Source of the DNA: Candidatus Avipropionibacterium avicola
Lineage (GTDB): Bacteria; Actinomycetota; Actinomycetes; Propionibacteriales; Propionibacteriaceae
Length of the DNA stretch: 8,682 nucleotides
Reading direction: 5' to 3'
Assembly: GCA_018715445.1 (NCBI GenBank)
Contig: DVLP01000225.1
Span: 1 to 8,682, forward strand
The notes under the pieces are model-generated. The model searched no databases. It was not told the origin of the DNA and saw nothing but the letters and a program-made list of their open reading frames with translations. Position numbers and translations under genes: made by a program. Numbering within the stretch: position 1 is the stretch's first letter; every line of letters begins with the position of its first letter. This document shows, piece after piece, positions 1-6,681 of this stretch.

Positions 1-242
1 GGACCCTCACCGACTTCGCCGAGCGGTACGGGATCGACGTGCTGACCGGTCACGCCGGTGGCGCGACGATGTTCGACTCGAACTGCATGCACGCCTCGAA
101 CGGCAACGTGACCCCGTACTCGCGGTCCAACCTGTTCGTGGTCTACAACTCGGTGGAGAACGCCTGCGTCGAGCCCTTCGCCGCATCGCGGCCGCGCCCC
201 GGGTTCCTCGGCTCCCGGGACCACACCCCCATCGCCGCCTGA
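1..242 (+). CDS. ectD: Ectoine hydroxylase, C-terminal end (partial)
   Basis: Only the last 79 codons are in the window; the reading frame begins at base 3 and the stop is TGA 240-242. EctD is a cytosolic Fe(II)/2-oxoglutarate dioxygenase of the PhyH superfamily (about 300 residues in full) that converts the compatible solute ectoine to 5-hydroxyectoine. Visible hallmarks are MHASNGNVTPYSRSN, in which the His is the distal ligand of the 2-His-1-carboxylate iron site and the Arg of YSRSN is the 2-oxoglutarate-binding residue, followed by the conserved VYNSVENACVEPF block and the terminal RPRPGFLGSR. The proximal HxD iron ligands lie upstream, outside the window. It probably ends an ectABCD operon, since a strong hairpin overlaps its stop codon and the next gene is unrelated. 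The family assignment rests on several contiguous EctD signature blocks; a more distant PhyH dioxygenase is much less likely. Confidence 0.93.
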   Translation, partial: TLTDFAERYGIDVLTGHAGGATMFDSNCMHASNGNVTPYSRSNLFVVYNSVENACVEPFAASRPRPGFLGSRDHTPIAA

Positions 243-272
243 GGCAGGCCGCGCTTCCGCGCGGTACGCCTC
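241..272 (+). terminator. GC-rich hairpin at the end of ectD
   Basis: A perfect 6-bp stem (249-254 with 259-264, CCGCGC/GCGCGG) closes a TTCC tetraloop. It is extended by a second perfect 5-bp stem (GAGGC 241-245 with GCCTC 268-272) across a symmetric 3x3 internal loop. It starts within the ectD stop codon. No U-tract follows, which is common in GC-rich actinobacterial terminators. Termination is inferred from structure and position only. Confidence 0.55.
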
Positions 273-276
273 CTGC

Positions 277-344
277 GATCCACGCCCTCCGTGCTGATCG
301 ACGCCCGCTGCAGCGGGTGTGGATCAGCGCAGGGGGCGTGGATG
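277..344. repeat. Four GATCnACGCCC-like motifs at 19-bp steps forming a large dyad
   Basis: Two forward copies (277-287 GATCCACGCCC; 296-306 GATCGACGCCC) are followed by two inverted copies (315-325 GGGTGTGGATC; 334-344 GGGCGTGGATG). Start positions are exactly 19 bp apart each time. Together they form an imperfect inverted repeat with arms 278-299 and 322-343: 10 bp paired, 5 unpaired, 7 paired. The centre is a perfect 14-bp palindrome at 304-317 (CCCGCTGCAGCGGG). The block ends 23 bp before the start codon of the oxidoreductase gene at 368, so it could be a REP-like element, a regulator-binding array in its promoter region, a folded leader or a terminator. The geometry is directly visible; the role is unknown. 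Confidence 0.7.
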
Positions 345-367
345 CGTTCTGACGTAGGGTCGGAGCC

Positions 368-1375
368 ATGAGTGATTCTGCTGGTGGTTCGTTGCGGTGG
401 GGCGTTCTGGGACCGGGCAACATCGCCCACAGTGTCGCGCGGGACTTCCCGCTGGTCGACGGCGGTGTGCTGGCTGCGGTCGGATCGCGCAGCCTGGACC
501 GTGCTCAGGCCTACGCCGACGAGTTCTCGGTGCCGAAGGCGTACGGCTCCTACCGTGAGGTGATCGAGGATCCCGAGGTGGACGCGCTCTACATCGCGAC
601 ACCGCATCCCCAGCACCTCGAGCTCGGGCTCGCCGGCGCCGCAGCCGGCAAGCACCTGCTGGTGGAGAAGGCCTTCACCGCCACCGTGCCCGGAGCCGAG
701 GAGCTGATCCGCGCCGTCCGCTCCGCCGGGGTGTTCTGCATGGAGGCCATGTGGACCCGCTTCCAGCCGATCTGGGTCGAGACCCGCCAGTTACTGGCCG
801 ATGGGGTGATCGGAGAACTGCGCCAGGTCCGCGCCGAGCTCGGGGTGGCGGTCGACTTCGATCCGCAGCACCGACTCTTCGACCCGGCCCAGGGTGGCGG
901 GGCGATCCTGGACGTGGGCATCTATCCGATCTCGTTGGCTCACTGGCTGCTCGGCACCCCGGACGAGGTGCGGGTCACCGGCGCCCAGACCTCCACCGGG
1001 GTCGACGGTGAGGCGGCCGTCCTGTTCGGCTACGACGACGGACGGGCCGCACTGCTGCAGGCCTCGGTGAACTTCCCCCTGCCCGGCGGCGCACTGCTGG
1101 TCGGCACCGAGGGCTCCATCGAGGTGCTGCCCCGCTTCCACCACGGCTCGACCCTGCTCCTGCGCAACCGCGACGGCGACGTCACCGAGCGTCACCTGCC
1201 CTCCCCCGGCGTCGGCTACGTCCACGAGTTCGACGAGGTCCACCGCTGTGTCGCGGCCGGGCTCACCGAGTCACCGGTGATGCCCCTCGACGACAGCCTG
1301 TCGGTGCAGCGCCTGCTGAACCAGGCCTGCGAAGCCCTCGGGGTACGCCATCAGGAGGACCGCTCGGTCCTGTGA
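368..1375 (+). CDS. Gfo/Idh/MocA family NAD(P)-dependent oxidoreductase
   Basis: A 335-residue cytosolic dehydrogenase of the usual family length (330-390). The N-terminal Rossmann fold shows GPGNIA at 15-20 for NAD(P) binding and VDALYIATPHPQH around 71-83. The catalytic lysine is in EKAFTA (E100-K101), followed by MEAMWTRFQP (125-134), a block seen in the dimeric dihydrodiol dehydrogenase/glucose-fructose oxidoreductase-like branch. The second signature GGGAILDVGIYPISLA (176-191) carries D182 and Y186, in the usual place of the catalytic pair. Family members oxidise or reduce sugars, inositols or trans-dihydrodiols; the substrate cannot be read from sequence. The ATG at 368 has GGAG 3 bases upstream, close but usable, and the Rossmann motif begins at the expected distance. 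The DUF3995 gene follows after 52 bp and may be co-transcribed. The upstream 125 bp hold the ectD hairpin and the 19-bp-stepped repeat block. Confidence 0.9.
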   Translation: MSDSAGGSLRWGVLGPGNIAHSVARDFPLVDGGVLAAVGSRSLDRAQAYADEFSVPKAYGSYREVIEDPEVDALYIATPHPQHLELGLAGAAAGKHLLVEKAFTATVPGAEELIRAVRSAGVFCMEAMWTRFQPIWVETRQLLADGVIGELRQVRAELGVAVDFDPQHRLFDPAQGGGAILDVGIYPISLAHWLLGTPDEVRVTGAQTSTGVDGEAAVLFGYDDGRAALLQASVNFPLPGGALLVGTEGSIEVLPRFHHGSTLLLRNRDGDVTERHLPSPGVGYVHEFDEVHRCVAAGLTESPVMPLDDSLSVQRLLNQACEALGVRHQEDRSVL

Positions 1376-1427
1376 CCGGCACCCGACGGTACGAGGATCG
1401 GTCCACCATCGACGGAAGGAAACCCCG

Positions 1428-1865
1428 ATGTTCGTGATCCGAGGACTCGCCCGCGTGACCGGTGCGGCTGCACTGGCTGCGGTCGGCGGACTGCACCTGC
1501 TCTGGGCCTCGGGCCCGGCCTGGCCCGCGAAGGACAAGGCCGATCTGGCCGACGCGATGGTCGGGGACCCCGAGGCGCTGCCCGATCCCCTGCCCACCGC
1601 CGTGGTCGGTGTCGGAGCCCTCGGCGCTGCCGCAGTCGTCGCCGGGGCCGGTGGCGAGTCCCGGCTGGCACAGGTCGCGCGTCTCACCGTCGCCTCCGGA
1701 CTGCTGGCCCGAGCAGCCTCCGGCGGTGGCGTGGCCGTACGGGCCATGGGACTGCCCGAGCCCGGGGAACGGGCCCGCCGGATCGACAACCGGTGGATCC
1801 GTCCGCTCTGTGCTGGCCTGGGCGCCATCGTCCTGGTCAGCTGCTTGCGATCCCGACCCGACTGA
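1428..1865 (+). CDS. DUF3995-like small integral membrane protein
   Basis: A 145-residue predicted inner-membrane protein with four hydrophobic segments at about 6-27, 57-75, 82-106 and 122-140. The first helix ends in GLHLLWASG (21-29) followed by WP, which matches the start of the DUF3995 family. The loop 31-56 is charged and proline-rich (GDPEALPDPLP), and short Arg-rich stretches flank the last helix. The family has no established function, so none is assigned. The start is well supported: GGAAGGA at 1414-1420 stands 7 bases before ATG 1428. It lies 52 bp after the oxidoreductase stop on the same strand and probably shares its transcript. A 94-bp gap with the CTAG palindrome follows, so it is unlikely to belong to the carotenoid operon. 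Confidence 0.75.
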   Translation: MFVIRGLARVTGAAALAAVGGLHLLWASGPAWPAKDKADLADAMVGDPEALPDPLPTAVVGVGALGAAAVVAGAGGESRLAQVARLTVASGLLARAASGGGVAVRAMGLPEPGERARRIDNRWIRPLCAGLGAIVLVSCLRSRPD

Positions 1866-1926
1866 CGCACACCCGAGACTGCCGCCCGCCCGAACCGCTC
1901 GGAGTCGCCTCCGTCCGCCTCGGATA

Positions 1927-1953
1927 GGTCTAGCTCGATTTTCTAGCTAGACC
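1927..1953. promoter_or_regulatory. CTAG-rich palindromic operator/promoter upstream of idi
   Basis: A perfect 9-bp inverted repeat, GGTCTAGCT (1927-1935) and AGCTAGACC (1945-1953), is separated by the AT-rich spacer CGATTTTCT. The right arm overlaps a second, self-palindromic CTAGCTAG (1943-1950), so CTAGCT also occurs as a direct repeat 13 bp apart (1930 and 1943). It ends 6 bp before the idi ATG and is a local AT-rich patch in GC-rich DNA. A TAGCTA hexamer at 1944-1949 could serve as a -10 element. The symmetry and size suit a dimeric MarR-type repressor, and a MarR-like gene remnant lies at the far end of this cluster. Binding is inferred; the repeat itself is certain. Confidence 0.65.
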
Positions 1954-1959
1954 CACTCC

Positions 1960-2520
1960 ATGGACATCGCCGACCCTGCCGTTGCTGACCACGTCGTGCT
2001 GCTGGACGGTCGCGGTCACCAGATCGGGGTGGCCGACCGCCGGACGGTCCATTCCACCGCCACGCCCCGCCATCTGGCCTTCTCCTGCTGGCTGGTCGCC
2101 GCCGACGGGCGGGTGTTGATCACCCGGCGCGCGCTCGGCAAGCGCACCTGGCCCGGCGTGTGGACCAACTCCTGTTGTGGCCACCCCCGACCCGATGAGC
2201 AGCTGGACCATGCCGTACGTCGTCGGGTGCACGAGGAACTGGGCGTGGAGCTTGACGAGGTGGTCTGTGCCCTCCCCGACTTCTCCTATCGAGCCGTCGA
2301 TCGCAGCGGCTTGGTGGAGAACGAGCTGTGTCCGATGTTCCACGCCACGGCGGTCGACGGCGAGCTCTCCCCCGACCCACACGAAGTGGTCGACTGGACC
2401 TGGGAGCAGCCCGAGCGCCTCCGACAGGCGATGACGCATGCCCCGTACGCCTTCAGCCCGTGGGCACGACAGCAACTCCCGCTGCTCGGTGACCTGTCGT
2501 CTCCCCTGGGGGTGGGCTGA
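1960..2520 (+). CDS. idi: Isopentenyl-diphosphate delta-isomerase, type 1
   Basis: A 186-residue cytosolic Nudix-fold enzyme (E. coli Idi is 182) that interconverts IPP and DMAPP, supplying the allylic primer for CrtE. Conserved elements are H31 and H38 in the RTVHSTATPRHLAF region (metal ligands), WTNSCCGHP (68-76) with C73 as the catalytic cysteine and H75 as a metal ligand, the Nudix-like AVRRRVHEELG (85-95), and ENE at 120-122, which holds the catalytic and metal-binding glutamates. All key residues are present, so it should be active. No Shine-Dalgarno sequence is visible before ATG 1960 (the preceding bases are pyrimidine-rich), so the mRNA may be leaderless, with initiation near the ATG just downstream of the CTAG palindrome. 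The stop TGA overlaps the crtE start by one base, showing translational coupling in an idi-crtE-crtI operon. Confidence 0.96.
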   Translation: MDIADPAVADHVVLLDGRGHQIGVADRRTVHSTATPRHLAFSCWLVAADGRVLITRRALGKRTWPGVWTNSCCGHPRPDEQLDHAVRRRVHEELGVELDEVVCALPDFSYRAVDRSGLVENELCPMFHATAVDGELSPDPHEVVDWTWEQPERLRQAMTHAPYAFSPWARQQLPLLGDLSSPLGVG

Positions 2521-3677
2521 TGGTCGTCACCGACACCGCCGTGATCCGGCCCAGCCAGCCTTCGACGCCCCCGCCCTCGACACCCCAGGCTGCCGGGATC
2601 CGAGCACTCGAGGACCATCTCCGACTCGTGGACGACCTGGTGCAGGCCCGTCTGGCCTCCGTGACGACGATGTGGGAGGAGGCCACCCACGACAGGGAAG
2701 CCCGTCGTGCCGCGGGGGTGCCGTCGATCGACCTGGCGGCGACGATCGACGCGATGGTGAGATCCGGAGGCAAACGGATCCGGCCGACCCTCGCCCTGCT
2801 CGGTCACCGGATCGGCGGCGGCCGGGGCCTGCCGACGGATCTGGTCACCCTGGGGGCGGCGTTGGAGCTGCTCCACACCTTCGCCCTCGTCCAGGACGAC
2901 GTGATGGACCACTCCTCGACCCGTCGTGGTCGACCCACGGCCCACGTGCAGCTCGCCGACCTGCACCGCGAACGCCACGGCGCCGGGGACAGCACCCGTT
3001 GGGGCCACAGCATGGCGATCCTGGCCGGGGACCTCGCCCAGGCCGAGGCGCAGGACCTGATGGCCCGGGTGAGCCCGGTGGTACGGCGACACTGGCGCCT
3101 CATGGTCGTGGAGTTGCTCCACGGGCAGACCCGGGACCTCACCGGTGCGGCCTGGCGGGAGAGTGACCCCGAGCGCGCACTGACGACCGCGAGGCTCAAG
3201 TCAGGTGCGTACACGATCCAACGTCCACTCGAGCTCGGGGCACTGGTGGCCGGAGCAGGTGCCGCCACCCTCGACCCGTTGTCGGAGTACGGCGAACACC
3301 TGGGCATCGCCTTTGCGTTGCGCGACGACGTCCTGGGGGTGTGGGGTGACCCGACGCTCACCGGGAAGCCGGCCGGTGACGACCTGATGGAGGGCAAACC
3401 GACCCTGATCATGGCGCTGGCGACCCAGCGACTCGGCGACCTACCGCTCCTGAAGCGGGTGGGGACGGCGACACTGACGCCCTCGGACGTGCAGCAGTTG
3501 CAACACCTGCTCGTCGAGTGCGGGATCCGCGATGAGATCGAGAACCGCATCGCGAGGCACCTGTCGCGTGGACTCAGCGCGTTGGATCGCTTGCCCAGAA
3601 CGGATGACGACACCGACACCGACCCGGTCGAGGCGTTGACCACCCTTGCCGGGCGCGTCGCCCATCGCGACTGCTGA
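2520..3677 (+). CDS. crtE: Polyprenyl diphosphate synthase, GGPP synthase type
   Basis: A 385-residue trans-isoprenyl diphosphate synthase that condenses IPP with allylic diphosphates, most likely to geranylgeranyl diphosphate (C20) for carotenoids. Visible are SGGKRIRP (82-89) for IPP binding, the first aspartate-rich motif DDVMD (126-130), GQTRDL (202-207), KSGAYT (228-233), the second Asp-rich motif DDVLGVWGD (269-277) and GDDLMEGKPTL (286-296). All Mg-binding aspartates are intact. Residue F121, five before the first Asp of DDxxD, is aromatic and there is no two-residue insertion in that motif, so the exact chain length (C15 against C20) is open. Residues 1-25 are a Pro/Ser/Thr-rich extension. 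The ATG at 2520 shares one base with the idi stop (TGATG) and has a G-rich stretch upstream. The name crtE rests on the idi/crtI context. Confidence 0.9.
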   Translation: MVVTDTAVIRPSQPSTPPPSTPQAAGIRALEDHLRLVDDLVQARLASVTTMWEEATHDREARRAAGVPSIDLAATIDAMVRSGGKRIRPTLALLGHRIGGGRGLPTDLVTLGAALELLHTFALVQDDVMDHSSTRRGRPTAHVQLADLHRERHGAGDSTRWGHSMAILAGDLAQAEAQDLMARVSPVVRRHWRLMVVELLHGQTRDLTGAAWRESDPERALTTARLKSGAYTIQRPLELGALVAGAGAATLDPLSEYGEHLGIAFALRDDVLGVWGDPTLTGKPAGDDLMEGKPTLIMALATQRLGDLPLLKRVGTATLTPSDVQQLQHLLVECGIRDEIENRIARHLSRGLSALDRLPRTDDDTDTDPVEALTTLAGRVAHRDC

Positions 3678-3688
3678 GGAGGTGGCTG

Positions 3689-4918
3689 ATGGGATCGGTG
3701 GTGGTCATCGGAGCAGGCCTGTCGGGTCTCGCTGCGGCATGTCATCTTCGCGGCGCAGGCCACGAGGTGACCGTCGTCGAACGCAGCAACGCGGTCGGTG
3801 GACTCGCGGGGCGCCACGTCCAGGACGGCTTCACCTTCGACACCGGTCCCACGGTGCTCACCATGCCCGAGCTGGTCGACGACACCCTGCGCGCGGTCGG
3901 ATCGAGCCTGGCGCAGCGGCTCCGACTGACACCACTCGATCCGGTCTATCGCGGTCATTTCACCGACGGCACCACGATCGACGTCCACGCCGACCTCGCC
4001 GCGATGACCGCCGAGGTGACCCGGGCCTGCGGCGAGCGCGAGGCGGCCCGCTACCGGGACCACGCCGACTGGCTGGAATCACTGTTCACCTTGGAGTTCA
4101 GCCGGTTCATCGATGTGGACTACAGCAGCCCGTGGGACCTGCTCCGGTCTCCGGCGGCCTTGGCCCGGCTGGCCGCGATGGGAGGCTTCGACCGTCTTGC
4201 CCGCGTGGTCGGTCGGCGCTTCGACGATCCCCGACTGCAGCGCCTGCTGACCTTCCAGGCCCTGTACGTCGGCGTGTCACCGCAGCAGGCGCTGGCGCTC
4301 TATGCGGTGGTGACCTATCTGGACTCGGTCGCCGGGGTCCACCACCCCGCCGGCGGCATCCACGAGGTGCCGCGCGCCATGGCCGCGGCCTTCACCGCAG
4401 CGGGCGGGACGATCCGGCTCGACACCGCCGTGACCGGCCTGCTGGGCGTCGCCGCCGGCCGGGTCAACGGCGTCCGGATCGGGGACGGACCGAGCGTCGA
4501 ACGCCTCCGGGCCGATGCCGTGGTCTGCAGCGCGGACCTCCCCACGGTGTGGCGGAGCTGGCTCGCGGGACGGCGGATGCCGCGTGCGGTCCGGGCCGGC
4601 CGGCACGCCCCCTCTGCCCTGGTGTGGCATGTGGGCGTCAACGGCCGTCCCGGGCCCACGGTCCGACACCACAACGTGCACTTCGGCGATCAGTGGGACG
4701 AATCCTTCGACGACCTGCTGGACAGCGGTCGACCGATGCGGGACCCGTCACGCCTGGTGACCGTGCCGAGCATCAGCGATCCTTCGATCGCCCCGGACGG
4801 CTGCAGCACGCTGTACGTCCTCGAGCCGGTGCCCAACCTGGCCGGAGACATCGACTGGAGCAGCGAGCAGGATGCACTCCGGGACCGACTGCAGCGTTTC
4901 CTCGGCGACGCCGGGTAT
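3689..4918 (+). pseudogene. crtI: Phytoene desaturase, C-terminally truncated
   Basis: An FAD-dependent CrtI-type desaturase, which would introduce double bonds into phytoene at the membrane. The first 410 residues look normal: dinucleotide-binding GAGLSGLAA (8-16) with E31 at the end of beta-2, then GGLAGRHVQDGF and FDTGPTVLTMP (50-60), and the desaturase block AGGIHEVPRAMAAAF at about 221-235. Start ATG 3689 has a strong AGGAGG at 3677-3682, overlapping the crtE stop. Homology stops at LGDAGY (Y410, about 4918). Family members run near 500 residues and end with an FAD-binding GSGTxPGxGxPM-like segment; this last 90-100 residues is absent in every frame. The frame has no stop at the break and continues to 5503 as a 194-residue low-complexity Ser/Thr/Arg-rich tail, antisense to the chelatase D gene. 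The product would be about 604 residues and almost certainly inactive. A sequencing frameshift alone cannot explain it, since the missing segment is not in another frame. Confidence 0.85.
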
Positions 4919-5028
4919 TCGGCGAGCTCGCGGCCTCCCTGTCACCGGACGAGGCAAAGGTCGTGCTCGACTTCCTGCGCCGCGGGCAGCAGATCCTGCA
5001 GGACTACGCCGACAACGCGGACGAGTAG
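4915..5028 (+). pseudogene. C-terminal remnant of a MarR-family regulator
   Basis: Read from base 4915 in the frame of stop TAG 5026-5028, the DNA gives 37 residues beginning VFGELAASLSPDEAKVVL, followed by DFLRRGQQILQDYADNADE. The pattern 'F..LA..LSPDE...VL.FLRR.Q.IL' resembles the C-terminal dimerisation helices of MarR-type regulators. It has no start codon, ribosome binding site or DNA-binding winged helix, because the DNA immediately upstream is crtI in a different frame. It is therefore read as the tail of a gene whose 5' part was lost at the same junction that truncates crtI. MarR-type regulators are known beside actinobacterial carotenoid genes. The short length limits certainty; some other helical protein tail is possible. 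Confidence 0.6.
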
Positions 5029-5060
5029 CACGACACCGACTCCCCACTCGCCTGCTGCGC

Positions 5061-5078
5061 CCACTGCGAGGTCAGTGG
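5061..5078. terminator. Hairpin between converging genes
   Basis: A perfect 6-bp stem, CCACTG (5061-5066) and CAGTGG (5073-5078), encloses a 6-base loop. It sits in the 57-bp gap between the marR remnant stop (5028) and the chelatase D stop (5086), which converge. It could terminate from either side. There is no U-tract, the stem is short, and function is inferred from position. Confidence 0.4.
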
Positions 5079-5085
5079 TCGACGG

Positions 5086-6681
5086 TCACCGCGCGGCCTG
5101 CAACGCCTCCCGGAGCCACCCGGCCGGGTCCGCGGTCCCGGTACGGCTGACTCCGTGGACCACCCGTGATCCGGCACTGTGCTGCAGCAGGCCAGCCACC
5201 CGTCCGGCGTCGGCCCGCGCCCGCTGCCGGGGATCCTGTGACGCCGCAGCGGCGTCGTCGTCGCTCGACAACCCGATGTTGGCCCGACCGTCGGTCAGCA
5301 CGACCACTTCGACCGCGGCCGGGTCCCACGATCGGGCCAGCTCGTCAGCCATCAACAGCCCGGAGGCCAACGGCGTACCACCGCCATGGGGCAGTCGTCG
5401 TAACGACGCCCGCACCCGCGCCAAGGACTTGGTCGGTGCCAGTCCGAGCTGGGCACGACGACCGCGGACCAGCACCACGGCGACCCGGTCGCGACGGCGA
5501 TAGGCCTGGTCCAGCAACCCCAACGCGATCGCCTTGGCCTGCCGCAGGGCATCGCGGCCCATCGAGCCGGAGGCATCCACCACGATCACGGTCAGTCGAC
5601 CACTGCGGCGACGGCGGTGGGCCCAGCGCAGGTCCTCGGCCCGTGCCGCCACCGAGCCGCCGGCAGCCACCGACCGGGCAGCGACACGTTGCAGGGTGGC
5701 GCCCAGCGCGAAGCCGGTGTCGGGCCGCGGGCTGCTGACCACCCTCCCCGTCCGACCACCCACCCGGGTCGCCGTGATCGGCCCACCGCGACCGGTCGGA
5801 GCCGCACCCGAGCGATGCCGCCCTCGTCCCATGCCCACACCGGCGGTCGGTACGGGAAGGGGTTCGGGTTCGGCAGTCTCGGACTCCGCTGGATCCTCGG
5901 CCATGGACCCATCGGTGCTGGGTTCTTCGCCACTGGGTTCCCCGCTGCCGTGGGGATCCGGGTCGTCCTCGGGTGGCGAGTCCTCGGCCTCCCGGTCGGG
6001 ACGGTCGGGCTGCTGCTCGTCCTCAGCGCGGGACTGCTCCGGTCGATCGCCCGGCTCCTCGGACTGCTCGGTCGACGGCGGTGGCGGCTGGTCGATCCCG
6101 GAACGGGGAGTGAACACGAACCGGTCCAGCAGCCGCAGCGCACCGGCTCGTTCGATCCCCTGCTCGGCCAGCACTCGCGCGATCCGGGTGGCACCGATCT
6201 CGACCGGGTGGCACCGCAGGCCGTGGCCGAAGGCGCGCTGCACCACCTCGACGCTGGCCAACGGATCGACTGGCCCGGAAGCCGTGGGGTGGTCCGGCAG
6301 GAGTGGGTCCTGCCAGCGCAGCAACCCGTCCCGGCTGTGGGCCAGGTCGACCACCAGGGCACATCGGTCCAGCACCGCCTCGGGCACCTCGTCCACGGAC
6401 TCCGCGCTCGCCAGCGGGCAGGCCGTCCCGGCCAGAGCACTGGTCTGGAGTGGATCGAGCAGATCGGCGGCCACGCACAGCGTGATCGCCTCCCCGTCGT
6501 CACCGGCAGACCACTGACCGGGGTCGGCACCCACGCTGATCCGGCGCACCGGCCGATCGGCGGCAGCGACCAATTCGGTCACCGCACGCTCCCGCAACGC
6601 CGCGTCACCGACCAGCAGGATGCCGGCCTCGGGCGCGACACACCACGCCCGGACCACCTCGGCGAAGCCGTCGGGGGTCAC
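5086..6681 (-). CDS. chlD: Chelatase subunit D-like protein with VWA/MIDAS domain
   Basis: A 531-residue ChlD/BchD-type subunit of an ATP-dependent metal chelatase; D subunits form a ring complex with the AAA+ I subunit and couple ATP hydrolysis to the large metal-inserting subunit. Residues 1-195 form an I-like AAA+-derived domain without a Walker A motif, usual for D subunits. Residues about 198-280 are a very acidic, Pro/Glu/Ser-rich linker, the standard spacer in this family. The C-terminal von Willebrand A domain has an intact MIDAS: DASGSM (369-374), GGTPLASG (434-441, T436) and LTDGRANIG (462-470, D464), preceded by AEDLRW. The start is GTG 6681, inside the ATPase stop (GTGA, 4-bp overlap); the open frame extends upstream to 7422, but that part lies over the ATPase gene and is a shadow. 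Metal specificity is set by the large subunit, so cobalt (cobalamin) is preferred over magnesium only by context. Confidence 0.88.
   Translation of the reverse strand: MTPDGFAEVVRAWCVAPEAGILLVGDAALRERAVTELVAAADRPVRRISVGADPGQWSAGDDGEAITLCVAADLLDPLQTSALAGTACPLASAESVDEVPEAVLDRCALVVDLAHSRDGLLRWQDPLLPDHPTASGPVDPLASVEVVQRAFGHGLRCHPVEIGATRIARVLAEQGIERAGALRLLDRFVFTPRSGIDQPPPPSTEQSEEPGDRPEQSRAEDEQQPDRPDREAEDSPPEDDPDPHGSGEPSGEEPSTDGSMAEDPAESETAEPEPLPVPTAGVGMGRGRHRSGAAPTGRGGPITATRVGGRTGRVVSSPRPDTGFALGATLQRVAARSVAAGGSVAARAEDLRWAHRRRRSGRLTVIVVDASGSMGRDALRQAKAIALGLLDQAYRRRDRVAVVLVRGRRAQLGLAPTKSLARVRASLRRLPHGGGTPLASGLLMADELARSWDPAAVEVVVLTDGRANIGLSSDDDAAAASQDPRQRARADAGRVAGLLQHSAGSRVVHGVSRTGTADPAGWLREALQAAR

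Noticed and set aside
1356..1371. Hairpin AGGACC-GCTC-GGTCCT at the end of the oxidoreductase gene
   Set aside because: A short stem inside the coding end, no U-tract, and the next gene follows closely on the same strand with its own ribosome binding site; not enough to call a terminator.
1900..1913. 5-bp hairpin CGGAG-TCGC-CTCCG after the DUF3995 gene
   Set aside because: Too short to distinguish from chance in GC-rich DNA; left as an unconfirmed possible terminator in the 94-bp gap.
1930..2475. Minus-strand open frame over idi
   Set aside because: It mirrors the idi coding frame, has no recognisable motif, and idi on the plus strand has complete catalytic motifs.
2804..4063. 419-residue minus-strand open frame over crtE and crtI
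   Set aside because: Ser/Arg/Pro-rich shadow of two recognised plus-strand genes, with no family motif.
3646..4914. 460-residue plus-strand frame ending at 5028, taken as one protein
   Set aside because: Upstream of 4915 it is an Arg/Gly/Pro-rich shadow of crtI; only the last 37 codons look like real protein.
6184..6216. 13-bp direct repeat CCGGGTGGCACCG at 6184 and 6204
   Set aside because: The 20-bp offset is not a multiple of three, no third copy exists, and both copies lie inside a sound chelatase D coding frame; probably chance in GC-rich DNA.
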